A stretch of DNA of 64,000 nucleotides from Cardinium endosymbiont of Dermatophagoides farinae (lineage in GTDB: Bacteria > Bacteroidota > Bacteroidia > Cytophagales > Amoebophilaceae): positions 620,001 through 684,000 of the forward strand of contig NZ_VMBH01000001.1 in NCBI RefSeq assembly GCF_007559345.1. Reading direction: 5' to 3'. The notes beneath the pieces were generated by a model, which did not search any database, was not told where the DNA came from, and saw nothing but the letters and a program-made list of their open reading frames with translations. Positions 17,291-25,465 of this stretch are shown here, one piece after another (positions within the stretch are counted from its first letter, which is position 1; each line of letters opens with the position of its first letter). Made by a program: the position numbers and the translations under genes.

Positions 17291-17740
17291 ATGGCTGATT
17301 TTAATGTAGTGCACGCACATTCTTTTCAAGTAGAAATATTGGGCGTAACAGATGGCAGTTCTCCAGAATATTTCTATAAGGTTGAAGGATTAAGTAATAC
17401 TTTGAAGATGGGAGCCTATCTACCTGGGGGATCTCATAGGCCTTATTATAGATCCAATGCATGTGAGACTACTGATTTAGTCTTGGCTAGACCCTTAATA
17501 GAGGGTAAAACTAAAATCACGCTTTGGTGCGAGGATGCCATTGATAAAGGCCTTTTTAAGCTTACACAGGCCCATATTTTAGTTCTTAGTAAGAAAGGTA
17601 AAATTTTAGCACAGTGGAAAATAGAGGATGTCTACCCAAAGGGTATAGCCATTACGCCATTCCAGCTAAATGGTCGAATAGACCTTGGAATAGGCGAAAC
17701 CATTACGATTGGCTATTCTAGGCTGGTGCGAACCAAGTAA
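17291..17740 (+). CDS. Phage tail tube protein, gp19/Afp1-like
   Basis: Inner-tube subunit of the contractile device. Starting at the second ATG (MADFNVVHAHSFQVEILGVT), it has 149 residues, the usual length for Afp1/Pvc1/gp19 tube proteins. It shows the conserved order: F-x-V-E-I-x-G at the start, YFYKVEGLSNTLKMGAYLPG, then TDLVLARPLIEGKTKITLWC and WKIEDVYPKGIAITPFQLNG. The glycine-rich turn and the family-typical L-x-R-P segment are clear. It is followed 48 bp later by a DUF5908-like gene, as in other contractile-injection clusters. Confidence 0.82.
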   Translation: MADFNVVHAHSFQVEILGVTDGSSPEYFYKVEGLSNTLKMGAYLPGGSHRPYYRSNACETTDLVLARPLIEGKTKITLWCEDAIDKGLFKLTQAHILVLSKKGKILAQWKIEDVYPKGIAITPFQLNGRIDLGIGETITIGYSRLVRTK

Positions 17741-17787
17741 TGGCCATAAATGCTGTGGTGTACAGTTAATTGTATTGATTGTTGACT

Positions 17788-17961
17788 ATGCCAGTTAAAA
17801 TTAATGAGCTAGTAATACAGGTTAAAGTGTATGATGAAGCTAAGAAGCAGGTAGAAAATGTTACCAATATGCCAACTGGTTCTTTATTGCATACTACTAC
17901 AGAGCAGAAGGCATTAGCAGGAGATGTTTTACGCTTATTAGAAGAGCAGAAAGAAAGGTAA
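17788..17961 (+). CDS. DUF5908-like small protein
   Basis: The start at 17788 gives MPVKINELVIQVKVYDEAKK, 57 residues. The opening P-V-K-I-N-E-L-V-I-x-V is the hallmark of the tiny DUF5908 proteins encoded between tube and LysM/Afp7 genes in contractile injection clusters. The tail is charged and helical. The role is unknown. Position and sequence agree, so the call is fairly safe despite its size. Confidence 0.7.
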   Translation: MPVKINELVIQVKVYDEAKKQVENVTNMPTGSLLHTTTEQKALAGDVLRLLEEQKER

Positions 17962-17977
17962 AAGGACTTTTATAGTT

Positions 17978-18607
17978 ATGAGCAAGGTTAGCAAACTAGT
18001 TATTAAAGCATGTAGTGACAATAAGTTTTCCTCTTTTACAGGGGAATTTATAACATCTATTAATCCAGAAAACTTAGCGATTAAAAGTGCAGTAGCCTAC
18101 GGTGTCCCTAACGGAGTTGCTAGTTTTGGTTCGCTAAAATACTATGGATCTCCTCCAAAGTTGCTTTCTTTTAGTCTTTTGTTTGATGGTACAGGCATTA
18201 TACCTGGTAGCAATACCATTGCGGTTATCGAACAAGTAAAGCAGTTGCAAGATATTGCCTATAGCATCCATAAGAAAAACAATGCGCCTAATTACATTCG
18301 TGTAATCTGGGGTCAAATTGATTTTAAAGGCAGATTGGTCGATCTAGACATCGTCTATTCTATGTTTCAAGTAGATGGTACACTGATTAGGGCAGAGGCC
18401 CATATAGCTGTATTGGAAGAGGTCGTTTCTGCAGGAAAAGGCAAGTCTGCTGCGGGTATAGATAGCGATTACACAAAGCCATCGGGTGCTAGTGCAACCT
18501 CAAAGGGTTCACTTAGTCGGGGGGGGATGCACCGCCGTCTTATAATGAGGCTGTTGGCGCACCGTCCGCTTATAAGGAGACTTTTGCGCCAACGCCTAAT
18601 GGCATGA
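17978..18607 (+). CDS. Afp7-like CIS tube-initiator protein, first frame
   Basis: Residues 1-180 resemble the Afp7/Pvc7 family, which links the tube to the baseplate. They run MSKVSKLVIKACSDNKFSSF, NPENLAIKSAVAYGVPNGVA and PKLLSFSLLFDGTG, then VIEQVKQLQDIAYSIHKKNN with APNYIRVIWGQIDFKGRL. After LSRGG the frame reads improbable Arg/Leu-rich sequence (MHRRLIMRLL) and stops at 18607. A second frame opens at the G8 run (18519-18526) and continues with normal composition. The native product is therefore probably a fusion of about 424 residues made by a -1 slip or restored by one extra G. The usual C-terminal LysM domain is not seen. Confidence 0.75.
   Translation: MSKVSKLVIKACSDNKFSSFTGEFITSINPENLAIKSAVAYGVPNGVASFGSLKYYGSPPKLLSFSLLFDGTGIIPGSNTIAVIEQVKQLQDIAYSIHKKNNAPNYIRVIWGQIDFKGRLVDLDIVYSMFQVDGTLIRAEAHIAVLEEVVSAGKGKSAAGIDSDYTKPSGASATSKGSLSRGGMHRRLIMRLLAHRPLIRRLLRQRLMA
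18519..18526 (+). other. G8 slippery tract at frame junction
   Basis: Eight consecutive G. The upstream gene reads CGG GGG GGG ATG. The downstream -1 frame has its last stop (TAG) at 18514-18516 and is open from there. The overlap of the two open frames therefore begins exactly at this tract, so G9 or G6 templates, transcript slippage or -1 frameshifting here would fuse them. Confidence 0.85.
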
Positions 18608-19254
18608 ATGGTGCCTATAGTGGTGCACCACCTGGTGCCTACGATGGAGGTCCTGATCAGGTTTATCAAGGATCAAATGGTGGTGGTACGCGTTCTCGTC
18701 GTTCTGTTTCCAGTGTTGACTCGACTAGTTCCAATGGTTCTAGTATGGGCGCAGCTCCTTCTGTTGGTGCTAGTCCTGATATGGATCATTCTGGCAAGGG
18801 TTTTAAAGGCGGCGTTGCAGGTAATGGGCCTGGTGGTAGTGGCGGTGGCATTGGAGGAGGCGGACATGTACCAGGTAGTAGTGTAGGAAAGCCTGGAGGA
18901 GCTGCTGCAGCAGGTGGTCCTGCCAGTAGATCCGGTAAGACCCATGATGCCGGAAATAGCCCCCCTAGAGCTGCAAAAAAAAGTAGTGCAGCTACTGGAC
19001 CAGGTGGTGCTGCAGCTAAAGGGAAAGAGGGAATGGCTAAAGGCGGCGGTTTAGCTGCCGGTGTAGCGGGTGGTGCTGCGGCTGTTGCAGCTGCAGGTGG
19101 AGCAGATAGCTTGCGTAAGCTAAAAGCAAACGTCAATCTTATGCAGAAAATGAAGGAAAAGGCCAGTTTTTGGAGAAGGATGCAAAAGTTTGCTAAGAAG
19201 GTACTACCCAAAAAGGTATACGAAGGTGTAAAACAAGCAGGGAAAAAGATTTAG
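18520..19254 (+). CDS. Gly/Ala/Ser-rich C-terminal extension of Afp7-like protein
   Basis: Read in frame from the G8 run, this codes GDAPPSYNEAVGAPSAYKET, then a long flexible stretch of Gly, Ala, Ser and Pro (about 18604-19080). It ends with a basic amphipathic tail (LRKLKANVNLMQKMKEKASF, WRRMQKFAKKVLPKKVYEG). There is no signal peptide, and the internal ATG at 18604 has no sensible upstream signal, so a separate gene is less likely than a fused extension. The basic helical tail resembles membrane-active or nucleic-acid-binding segments. It takes the position of the LysM domain in Afp7. Function unknown. Confidence 0.6.
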   Translation, partial: GGDAPPSYNEAVGAPSAYKETFAPTPNGMNGAYSGAPPGAYDGGPDQVYQGSNGGGTRSRRSVSSVDSTSSNGSSMGAAPSVGASPDMDHSGKGFKGGVAGNGPGGSGGGIGGGGHVPGSSVGKPGGAAAAGGPASRSGKTHDAGNSPPRAAKKSSAATGPGGAAAKGKEGMAKGGGLAAGVAGGAAAVAAAGGADSLRKLKANVNLMQKMKEKASFWRRMQKFAKKVLPKKVYEGVKQAGKKI

Positions 19255-19330
19255 AAAAATAAAAGCAATTTAAACTGTTTTTTTATCTATCTGAGGCTAA
19301 TCTCCGGTATCATTAATTGAATTACTAAAT

Positions 19331-20785
19331 ATGCGCTATAAAAATATTTTATCTACTGCTTTAGGGTTATTTTTAGCGATTGGCGCTTATTCCATTTGTT
19401 ATGGTAAGGCTAACTTTAAGTCGGGTGTAATTGAAAATGTCAAGCGGTCTGTAGTTTCTGTGGATATACACATAGCACTTACTGCTTATATTCCCCCTCT
19501 GGGGGTGCATGGTGCTGGGGTTGTAATAGACAAGCAAGCTGGCTATATTTTAACATCTGGCATTATTGTTGGACCCTCTATAATTGCAGACTATACGATT
19601 GGCTTTTTTAATGGTGCAGAGACTAAAGCCAAGTTAGCCTATTATGATCCTTGGGTAGACTTTGCGATTCTACAAGTAGATCCCTCCATGCTTCCTAAAG
19701 AAATCCAACCTATAAAGTTAAGTAATAAGGATCCATTGCTGGGTCAGTCTGTTTTTACAATTGCTAAGAAAAAAAAACCACTGCTGTATACTGGAAGCAT
19801 AGATGATGCTAATTTTAGTCTGGAATGGACCATGCCCCAGCATTGTATTCGTGTCAGTATGCCTAGCAAGACTGGTGCATATGGTTCTTTGATTTTTAAT
19901 GAAGCTGGGGAGGATATTGCCTTAAATTGTGCTGGCTCAGCCACCATGGATGTTGGACTACATCTAGCCTATGTTCATCATGCATTAGCTGCGTTAAAGC
20001 AACAGCAACTGCCCGTTAGAAAACATATTGGTGCTTTATTAACTACTTATCCATTAGATGAGGCCATTCGTTATAATCATCTTTCTCAATCATCACAAAA
20101 AGAGTATTTAAAAAAGTTTCCAGATGCAAAAAATAAAATTTTACAAGTACAGCGCATCCTAAAGGGGACACCAGCAGCGGGTAAGCTGTATCCTGGGGAT
20201 TTGATTTGGAAGTTTAATGGTCAATGGGTTGGACCTAATCTGGTAGATTTTGATAGGGCTATGAATAAATCATCAAAAGACCAGCTGGTGTTGACCATTT
20301 TTCGAAATGGGTCGTTTTATGATATTACGTTGCCTTATTACAATTTGAATAGCCATCGCATCACTAAAATGGTTCAATTTGGCGGTACTACTTTTTTTGA
20401 AACAGATGATTTTTGCAGTACACTGGCAGGCGTTTCACCTAAAACTTTAGTTGCTTGTATTGCAGCACCCAATACAATTTTTAAAGTATATGCTTATCCA
20501 CAGCACCATTTTAAAATTTTAGGTGTCGAATGTTTGGCTATTAATGGTCAGCCTGTTCAAAAATTGGATGCGTTGATTGCATTGATTCCACAATTGGTGC
20601 GTGAAAAATACTTTACCATGGCGTACATCAATCACTTGCCTCCATCACATGGGTTATTTACTTCATTTGCGCATGATTGCTATACAGTTAATGTGGAATA
20701 TGACCCGAACTTAGCACCTCCTAAGGTTTGGGAATGGGATCCCGTTCACCTGGAATGGAAGGGTCAAGAAATTGTTTTAGATTAG
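19331..20785 (+). CDS. HtrA-like secreted protein, catalytically dead
   Basis: The 484-residue protein has a signal peptide (MRYKNILSTALGLFLAIGAY), a trypsin-like domain (about 33-225) and a PDZ-like segment (about 265-330: ILKGTPAAGKLYPGDLIWKF). Compared with its tandem partner at 20880, the catalytic His is Ile78 (GYILTSGIIVG) and the catalytic Ser is Tyr184 (TGAYGSLIFN). Only Asp110 (YYDPWVDFAIL) remains. It should therefore fold but not cleave, and may act as a chaperone or substrate-binding partner. It starts 77 bp after the injection-system genes on the same strand, but a shared transcript is not proven. Confidence 0.85.
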   Translation: MRYKNILSTALGLFLAIGAYSICYGKANFKSGVIENVKRSVVSVDIHIALTAYIPPLGVHGAGVVIDKQAGYILTSGIIVGPSIIADYTIGFFNGAETKAKLAYYDPWVDFAILQVDPSMLPKEIQPIKLSNKDPLLGQSVFTIAKKKKPLLYTGSIDDANFSLEWTMPQHCIRVSMPSKTGAYGSLIFNEAGEDIALNCAGSATMDVGLHLAYVHHALAALKQQQLPVRKHIGALLTTYPLDEAIRYNHLSQSSQKEYLKKFPDAKNKILQVQRILKGTPAAGKLYPGDLIWKFNGQWVGPNLVDFDRAMNKSSKDQLVLTIFRNGSFYDITLPYYNLNSHRITKMVQFGGTTFFETDDFCSTLAGVSPKTLVACIAAPNTIFKVYAYPQHHFKILGVECLAINGQPVQKLDALIALIPQLVREKYFTMAYINHLPPSHGLFTSFAHDCYTVNVEYDPNLAPPKVWEWDPVHLEWKGQEIVLD

Positions 20786-20879
20786 GTAGCTGTAGGTTAT
20801 CCCATCAGCTGGTTTACTATAACCCTTATGAAAATGGATCGTTTTAAGGCCTAATTTTTGGGCTATCTTTTTTGCTTTT

Positions 20880-22289
20880 TTGCTCCATACACCTATGCTT
20901 TTGGCTGGGGAACCCTTCTCTGAAAGGGTAATTGAGCATGCTAAAAAATCAGTAGTAACGATTAATGTAAATGCTTCTTTTTCAGCTTATAAGCAGCGTA
21001 GCAAATGGAGTGGAACGGGTTGTGTGGTAGATAAGCAAAATGGATATATCTTAACCAATCAACATATAATAGGGGCTGCCGTAGTGGGTAGCTATAAGAT
21101 AACCTTTTTTAATGGCATCCAGCAAGAGGCCCATTTGATCTATTATGATCCATGGTTGGACTATGGATTTTTGCAAGTTGTCCCTGCACTGATTCCAAAA
21201 GAGGTTACGGAAACGACTTTTAGTCGTCATAATCCAGTTATGGATCAGCCTATTTTTATTGTTGGTAATAATGAGGGGCACAGCTTTTCTTTACATACAG
21301 GTGTTGTAGCAGATTTGTATGAGATTAAAGATTCCATGCCTCAGCAATCGATTAATCTCAGTTTAAATACCAAGGGTGGATCCAGTGGTTCGCCTATTTT
21401 TAACAAAAATGGACAAGCGGTAGGACTTAATTATGGTGGAAATCACACATTTGGGTTTGCCATCCATCCTGAATATATTCGGTATGCTTTATCAGCGATT
21501 CGGCAGGGTAAGGTTCCAATCAGGAAACAGGTCGGGGTGATTACCAAATCTACTCCTATTAAGGATGTAGTCCGCTATGATGGGTTGCCGGCATCCGTCC
21601 AGCAGCAATACATCAAGACTTTTTCTAATGGCGCTACCTCTGTTATTGAAGTAGACTATCTGCTCCCTGATAGTCCTGCTTTTGGTTTACTCTTTCCTGG
21701 AGATGTGATTTGGGCCATTAATGGCAGCCAAATAGGTCCTAACTTAGTTGCTTTTGATATGGCGATGAATCAATCTACTAAAGATCATGTCGTATTAACC
21801 ATTCTTAGAATGGGGCAATGGCATGATATCAAGGTAGGGCTTTATGATCTTGAGCTTCATAAAATCAAAAAAATGGTTCATTTTGGAGGCGCTATCTTTT
21901 TTGAAATGGATGATTATACTGCTAAAATAAGTGGCATACCTGCTAAAAGCTTGACCTTTGTTAAAGTGGATACAAATCACATTTTTAATAATGTTGCTCC
22001 GTATAGGATTAAAAATGATTTTAGGCTTAAAGTGTTATCCTTTAATAAAAAACCGATTGCTGATCTTGAAACATTCGTCTCAATGGTGCCATCATTAATC
22101 GCTAAAAAATATTTTACTATAGAATATACTGATTTTTCCCCTTTTCATGCATTTTGTGCTGCGTTACATTTAGGTCCTAGGCCATCGAGAGCCTATGTAG
22201 AATATGGCACCCACCTTCCTCAGCCTAGATCATTTATTTGGGAGGAGACACACCACCGATGGGTCAGTTCACCTATTGGTATAAAGTGA
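20880..22289 (+). CDS. HtrA-like serine protease, active-site residues intact
   Basis: Periplasmic trypsin-like protease with a PDZ domain and a C-terminal region shared with the gene at 19331. The triad is present: His62 (TNQHIIG), Asp94 (YYDPWLDYGFL) and Ser169 (KGGSSGSPIFN). PDZ-like sequence LLPDSPAFGLLFPGDVIW follows near residue 260. The frame begins at a TTG, which leaves only a short hydrophobic start. An ATG at 20828 reads MKMDRFKA and stops, while the same DNA in the protease frame reads a good signal peptide (PNFWAIFFAFLLHTPMLLAG). A one-base loss near 20845 may thus have separated the ATG from the signal peptide, so export of the product is uncertain. Confidence 0.82.
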   Translation: MLHTPMLLAGEPFSERVIEHAKKSVVTINVNASFSAYKQRSKWSGTGCVVDKQNGYILTNQHIIGAAVVGSYKITFFNGIQQEAHLIYYDPWLDYGFLQVVPALIPKEVTETTFSRHNPVMDQPIFIVGNNEGHSFSLHTGVVADLYEIKDSMPQQSINLSLNTKGGSSGSPIFNKNGQAVGLNYGGNHTFGFAIHPEYIRYALSAIRQGKVPIRKQVGVITKSTPIKDVVRYDGLPASVQQQYIKTFSNGATSVIEVDYLLPDSPAFGLLFPGDVIWAINGSQIGPNLVAFDMAMNQSTKDHVVLTILRMGQWHDIKVGLYDLELHKIKKMVHFGGAIFFEMDDYTAKISGIPAKSLTFVKVDTNHIFNNVAPYRIKNDFRLKVLSFNKKPIADLETFVSMVPSLIAKKYFTIEYTDFSPFHAFCAALHLGPRPSRAYVEYGTHLPQPRSFIWEETHHRWVSSPIGIK

Positions 22290-22311
22290 TGCTAACCTTA
22301 GTATATCGATC

Positions 22312-23077
22312 CTATTTCTTTTTCTCAAAAATCGCTTCAGCATTTTGCGTGGTGATGCATGCCACCTCTGCTACCGTTGTTGCTTTTACTGCTGCAAGGG
22401 TTGCTGCTGTGTAACATAGGTAGCTTGGCTCATTGGGTTTCCCTCGATAAGGTGCCGGTGTTAGGTAAGGGCTATCTGTTTCTAAGACCAAATGTTTGAG
22501 ATCTATAGCCGATATGGTTGCAGCCAATCCACTTTTCGGCAGGGTAATAATCCCACCAATCCCTAGCGAAAAACCCAGCGCTATACATTTTTCTGCTTCT
22601 TGCAAGTTGCCTGTAAAGCAGTGAATCACCCCGCTTAGGCTGCCATCCTGTTCTTGCTCCAATAATTGGATAACCTCTTTAAAAGCATTTCTGCAGTGAA
22701 TAGATAGCGGCAAGTGGTAGCGTTTGGCTAAAGCAAGTTGAATGCGAAATGCTTCCTGTTGTGCTTCAAGCAAAGTAGTATCATGGTATAGGTCTATACC
22801 AACTTCCCCAACAGCTATAAACCCACCTTTATCCAGCCATTCTTCTACCACATATAACTGTTTGGTAAAATCTTTTCTGATATGACAAGGATGGATCCCC
22901 ATCATAGGCAAGCAGTAGGGAGATAGCGCTGCCACATCCATCATCCTTTCGATTGTCTCTTCCTCTATATTGGGCATATAGATTTTTTGGATATGGTTTT
23001 TTTTTTGCCCTTTCTAAAACCAGTGACAATGGACCTTCCAGGTCATATATATGGGCATGGGTGTCAATAAATTTCAT
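22312..23077 (-). pseudogene. tatD: TatD-family metal-dependent hydrolase, frame broken at A10
   Basis: The first frame (23077-22829) gives MKFIDTHAHIYDLEGPLSLV with the HxH metal motif and then RAKKK. The second frame (from about 22997 down to 22312) continues with HIQKIYMPNIEEETIERMMD, GIHPCHI, GEVGIDLYHD, SIHCRNA, VIHCFTG and LETDSP. These are the remaining TatD metal ligands. The frames meet at ten A on the coding strand (22997-23006); A9 would join them into a normal protein of about 255 residues. In AT-rich symbionts, polymerase slippage on such tracts can rescue part of the mRNA. Otherwise the gene is dead, because the second frame alone lacks the HxH pair. Confidence 0.85.
22997..23006 (-). 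other. A10 tract (coding strand) at tatD frame junction
   Basis: Ten T on the + strand. It is the only place where the N- and C-terminal TatD frames can be joined by a single-base change. A candidate site for transcriptional slippage or a sequencing indel. Confidence 0.8.
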
Positions 23078-23089
23078 AATCCATCGGAG

Positions 23090-23599
23090 TTAGTCTATTA
23101 ATATTGCCCTCCTCCCCAACTCTATCACCTCTATATGGTGAATCTTTTTATCGTTTATTTCAAAACGCAATAGCGTACGCATGTAATGGGCACCATGGCG
23201 TCCAGCAGCACCAGGGTTAAGATACAGCAGTGGAGGACGCTTGACGTCATACATTACCCGTAAAATATGTGAGTGGCCGCCAACCAAAACATCAGGCTGT
23301 GTTTGACTCAATTTGGTACGTATTTGTAGCGTATATAAAGGCGGATAACCCGTTATATGCATCAGCCATATATGAAGCTGTTCACATTGGAATGACTGAA
23401 ATTCAGGGTATTTTTGCCTTACTATGCGGTCATCAATATTCCCATATACCGCTCTAAACCCCTTAAAACGATCCAATTCGGCGAGCAATTCAGGGTCACC
23501 AATGTCTCCTGCATGCCATACCTCATCACATTGTGCAAAATGGTCAAAAACCTTAGGATCCAACCATCCATGCGTATCTGAAAGTAAACCAATTTTCAT
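23090..23599 (-). CDS. YfcE/MJ0936-type metallophosphodiesterase
   Basis: A calcineurin-fold phosphoesterase of 169 residues starting MKIGLLSDTHGWLDPKVFDH. The metal-binding motifs are complete: SDTHG, HAGDIG, YGNIDDR, LMHITGYPP and VGGHSHILRV, with LNPGAAGRHG at the end. Family members cleave phosphodiesters in vitro, but the physiological substrate is unknown. An upstream ATG adds six residues; the internal ATG chosen matches the family start. It lies 12 bp upstream of tatD on the same strand, so the two are probably co-transcribed. Confidence 0.88.
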   Translation of the reverse strand: MKIGLLSDTHGWLDPKVFDHFAQCDEVWHAGDIGDPELLAELDRFKGFRAVYGNIDDRIVRQKYPEFQSFQCEQLHIWLMHITGYPPLYTLQIRTKLSQTQPDVLVGGHSHILRVMYDVKRPPLLYLNPGAAGRHGAHYMRTLLRFEINDKKIHHIEVIELGRRAILID

Positions 23600-23782
23600 A
23601 TTGCTGTGTTGTGCCAATGGTTACAACGTAATTTTATCTGCCATTTGTATAAGTTTAAGATATAAAATAATTTTCCAAAGCAAGGGAACCTAATTGCTTT
23701 TGGCTTTATTGATATACGACAGCTGTATAATAGCTGGTAAATAGCCAAATTATGGTGAGCATAGTTTTTAGGAAATAATCTT

Positions 23783-24289
23783 TTAAGCTGACGTTATGCT
23801 ATCCTCTAATGCCAGCAACTCTTTTTTAACAGCTATTCCTCCAGCATATCCTCCCAGCGACCCATCACTGCTAATCACTCTATGGCAAGGCAGCAGAATA
23901 GACAAAGGATTTCTACCAATAGCGGAAGCCACTGCTCTGATTGCATTTGGATAAGCCGTTAAAGCAGCAAATGCTTTGTAGGTGCACACCTCCCCATAGG
24001 GAATTTTTAGTAAGGATTTCCATATATTGATTTGAAAGTCAGTTCCAATTAATTTATAATCTATTGTAAATGCAGTTCTTTTTAAAATAAAATAGTCATC
24101 CAATTGTAGCTTGGTCTCCTTAAAGACCATTTTATCTGTATGGTATTGCCACTGATTTGGTATAACAGGAAAATATTTTTGCCCTTCCAAGTATAGACCA
24201 GTTAATTGGTTGTAGTGGGCTGTTAACAAAATTGTACCAATTGGTGTTTTGGTATAGCTGTAGTAAAGCATTTCCTTTGTTGTTTCCAT
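23783..24289 (-). CDS. ogt: Methylated-DNA-protein-cysteine methyltransferase
   Basis: A suicide repair protein that removes methyl groups from O6-methylguanine. The 168 residues have the N-terminal ribonuclease-like part (YSYTKTPIGTILLTAHYNQL). The C-terminal DNA-binding and active-site domain follows: FQINIWKSLLKIPYGEVCTY, then NAIRAVASAIGRNPLSILLP, the nucleophile PCHRVI, and SSDGSLGGYAGG. The length is normal for Ogt. It stands alone. It is a notable retention in a genome that has lost many functions. Confidence 0.92.
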   Translation of the reverse strand: METTKEMLYYSYTKTPIGTILLTAHYNQLTGLYLEGQKYFPVIPNQWQYHTDKMVFKETKLQLDDYFILKRTAFTIDYKLIGTDFQINIWKSLLKIPYGEVCTYKAFAALTAYPNAIRAVASAIGRNPLSILLPCHRVISSDGSLGGYAGGIAVKKELLALEDSITSA

Positions 24290-24423
24290 ATGTTTTAAAG
24301 ATTGGTAAGTGGTGCGCTTTATATATAGGTTTTTTTTGATAAAAATTTGCTATTTAAATTTATTTTTAATAAATAAAATTTTAGGTGTTGTTGTAATGAA
24401 GGCAGCCACGCGTAATGTACAGT

Positions 24424-24550
24424 AGACCTTTTGCAAAACCTATTTGTGATCAGCAGTTTTTAGGAGAAGCGCAGTCGCCAGCATACTAAATGTATTTGAG
24501 GAGCATAGACCACAAAATTGCCATTTAGCAATAGGTTTTGCAGAAGGTCT
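24424..24550. repeat. Palindromic repeat family A, short copy (127 bp)
   Basis: Ends AGACCTTTTGCAAAACC and GGTTTTGCAGAAGGTCT; interior TTTTTAGGAGAAGCGCAGTC and TACTAAATGTATTTGAGGAG. It lies directly upstream of the broken amidase gene. Confidence 0.88.
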
Positions 24551-24582
24551 GGTGTTATACCCAATCTTATAAAGATACGCTT

Positions 24583-25465
24583 ATGAACATTAATCCAAAT
24601 TTAAGACTTACGTTTACAGGCCTTTTGCTAATTCTTTCATCATGTAATGGATTGCGTAATGGAATGTATGGTGCAGAGTCTTCTAGTAACTCAATTAATG
24701 ATCCAATAGTAATGGATTATAGCCATCCTTCTCCAAACTATAATGAACGCTCATCAAGTATACCTCTTAAGATTATAGTGGCGCACTATACTGTAGGTGA
24801 TTTGCAAAGCTCTTTAAACACCTTAACAGATCCATCTCCAGTTGGACATGGACGTGTTAGTGCCCATTATTTAGTTCCAAAAGCAGCTATAGATAACCAG
24901 AGGAAGGTCTTTGGCTTGGTGCCTGAGGATAAGCGGGCTTGGCATGCAGGCGTTGGTCAGTGGGGCATTTATGGTGATGTAAATGATGTTTCGGTAGGAA
25001 TAGAAATAGTAAATTCAGGTTATAAGGAGCTAGAGAATAGGCGTGCTTGGGACCCTTTCCCTGATTATCAAATCGATACACTTATATCATTAATGCAGCC
25101 GGTTATAGAAACGGTGTTAAGCCTACTAATGTAATAGCCCATGCTGATCTAGCCCCTGGAAGAAAGCAAGACCCAGGTCCTGCATTTCCTTGGGAGGAGC
25201 TTTATAAAAATGGCATAGGTGCTTGGTATAATCGATCCGAACTTGATATAAAAGAACAAGGTAGTTAGATATTGAGCAGCTTCAAAAGGATTTAAAGACC
25301 TATGGTTATCCCGTGAAACAATGTTCCGGTTTTTTAGATGAAGATACTCGTAGCACATTAACTTCATTTCAGATGCATTTTAGACCTAAACCTTGTTCAG
25401 GCGATGTCGATGCAGAAACAGCTGCCATTGCTAAAAACTTAGTAGAGAAGTATTATAATGATTAG
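24583..25465 (+). pseudogene. amiD: AmiD-like N-acetylmuramoyl-L-alanine amidase, two frameshifts
   Basis: The start MNINPNLRLTFTGLLLILSS with lipobox ILSSC makes this a lipoprotein. Amidase_2 motifs follow: KIIVAHYTVG (zinc His), GRVSAHYLV, RAWHAGVGQW and SVGIEIVNSG. The first frame stops at 25134 after [12 protein letters not shown]. The next frame resumes with [28 protein letters not shown], which carries the remaining zinc His and Asp, and ends in QGS. A third frame adds a peptidoglycan-binding-like tail (DIEQLQKDLKTYGYPVKQCS). Two indels thus break a gene of about 290 codons. The intact first frame lacks two of three zinc ligands and should be inactive. Confidence 0.85.

Noticed and set aside
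18608-19211. Long alternative frames (Val/Leu-rich plus, Pro/Ala-rich minus)
   Set aside because: Shadows of the Gly/Ala-rich coding frame; low-complexity GC-rich DNA opens all frames.
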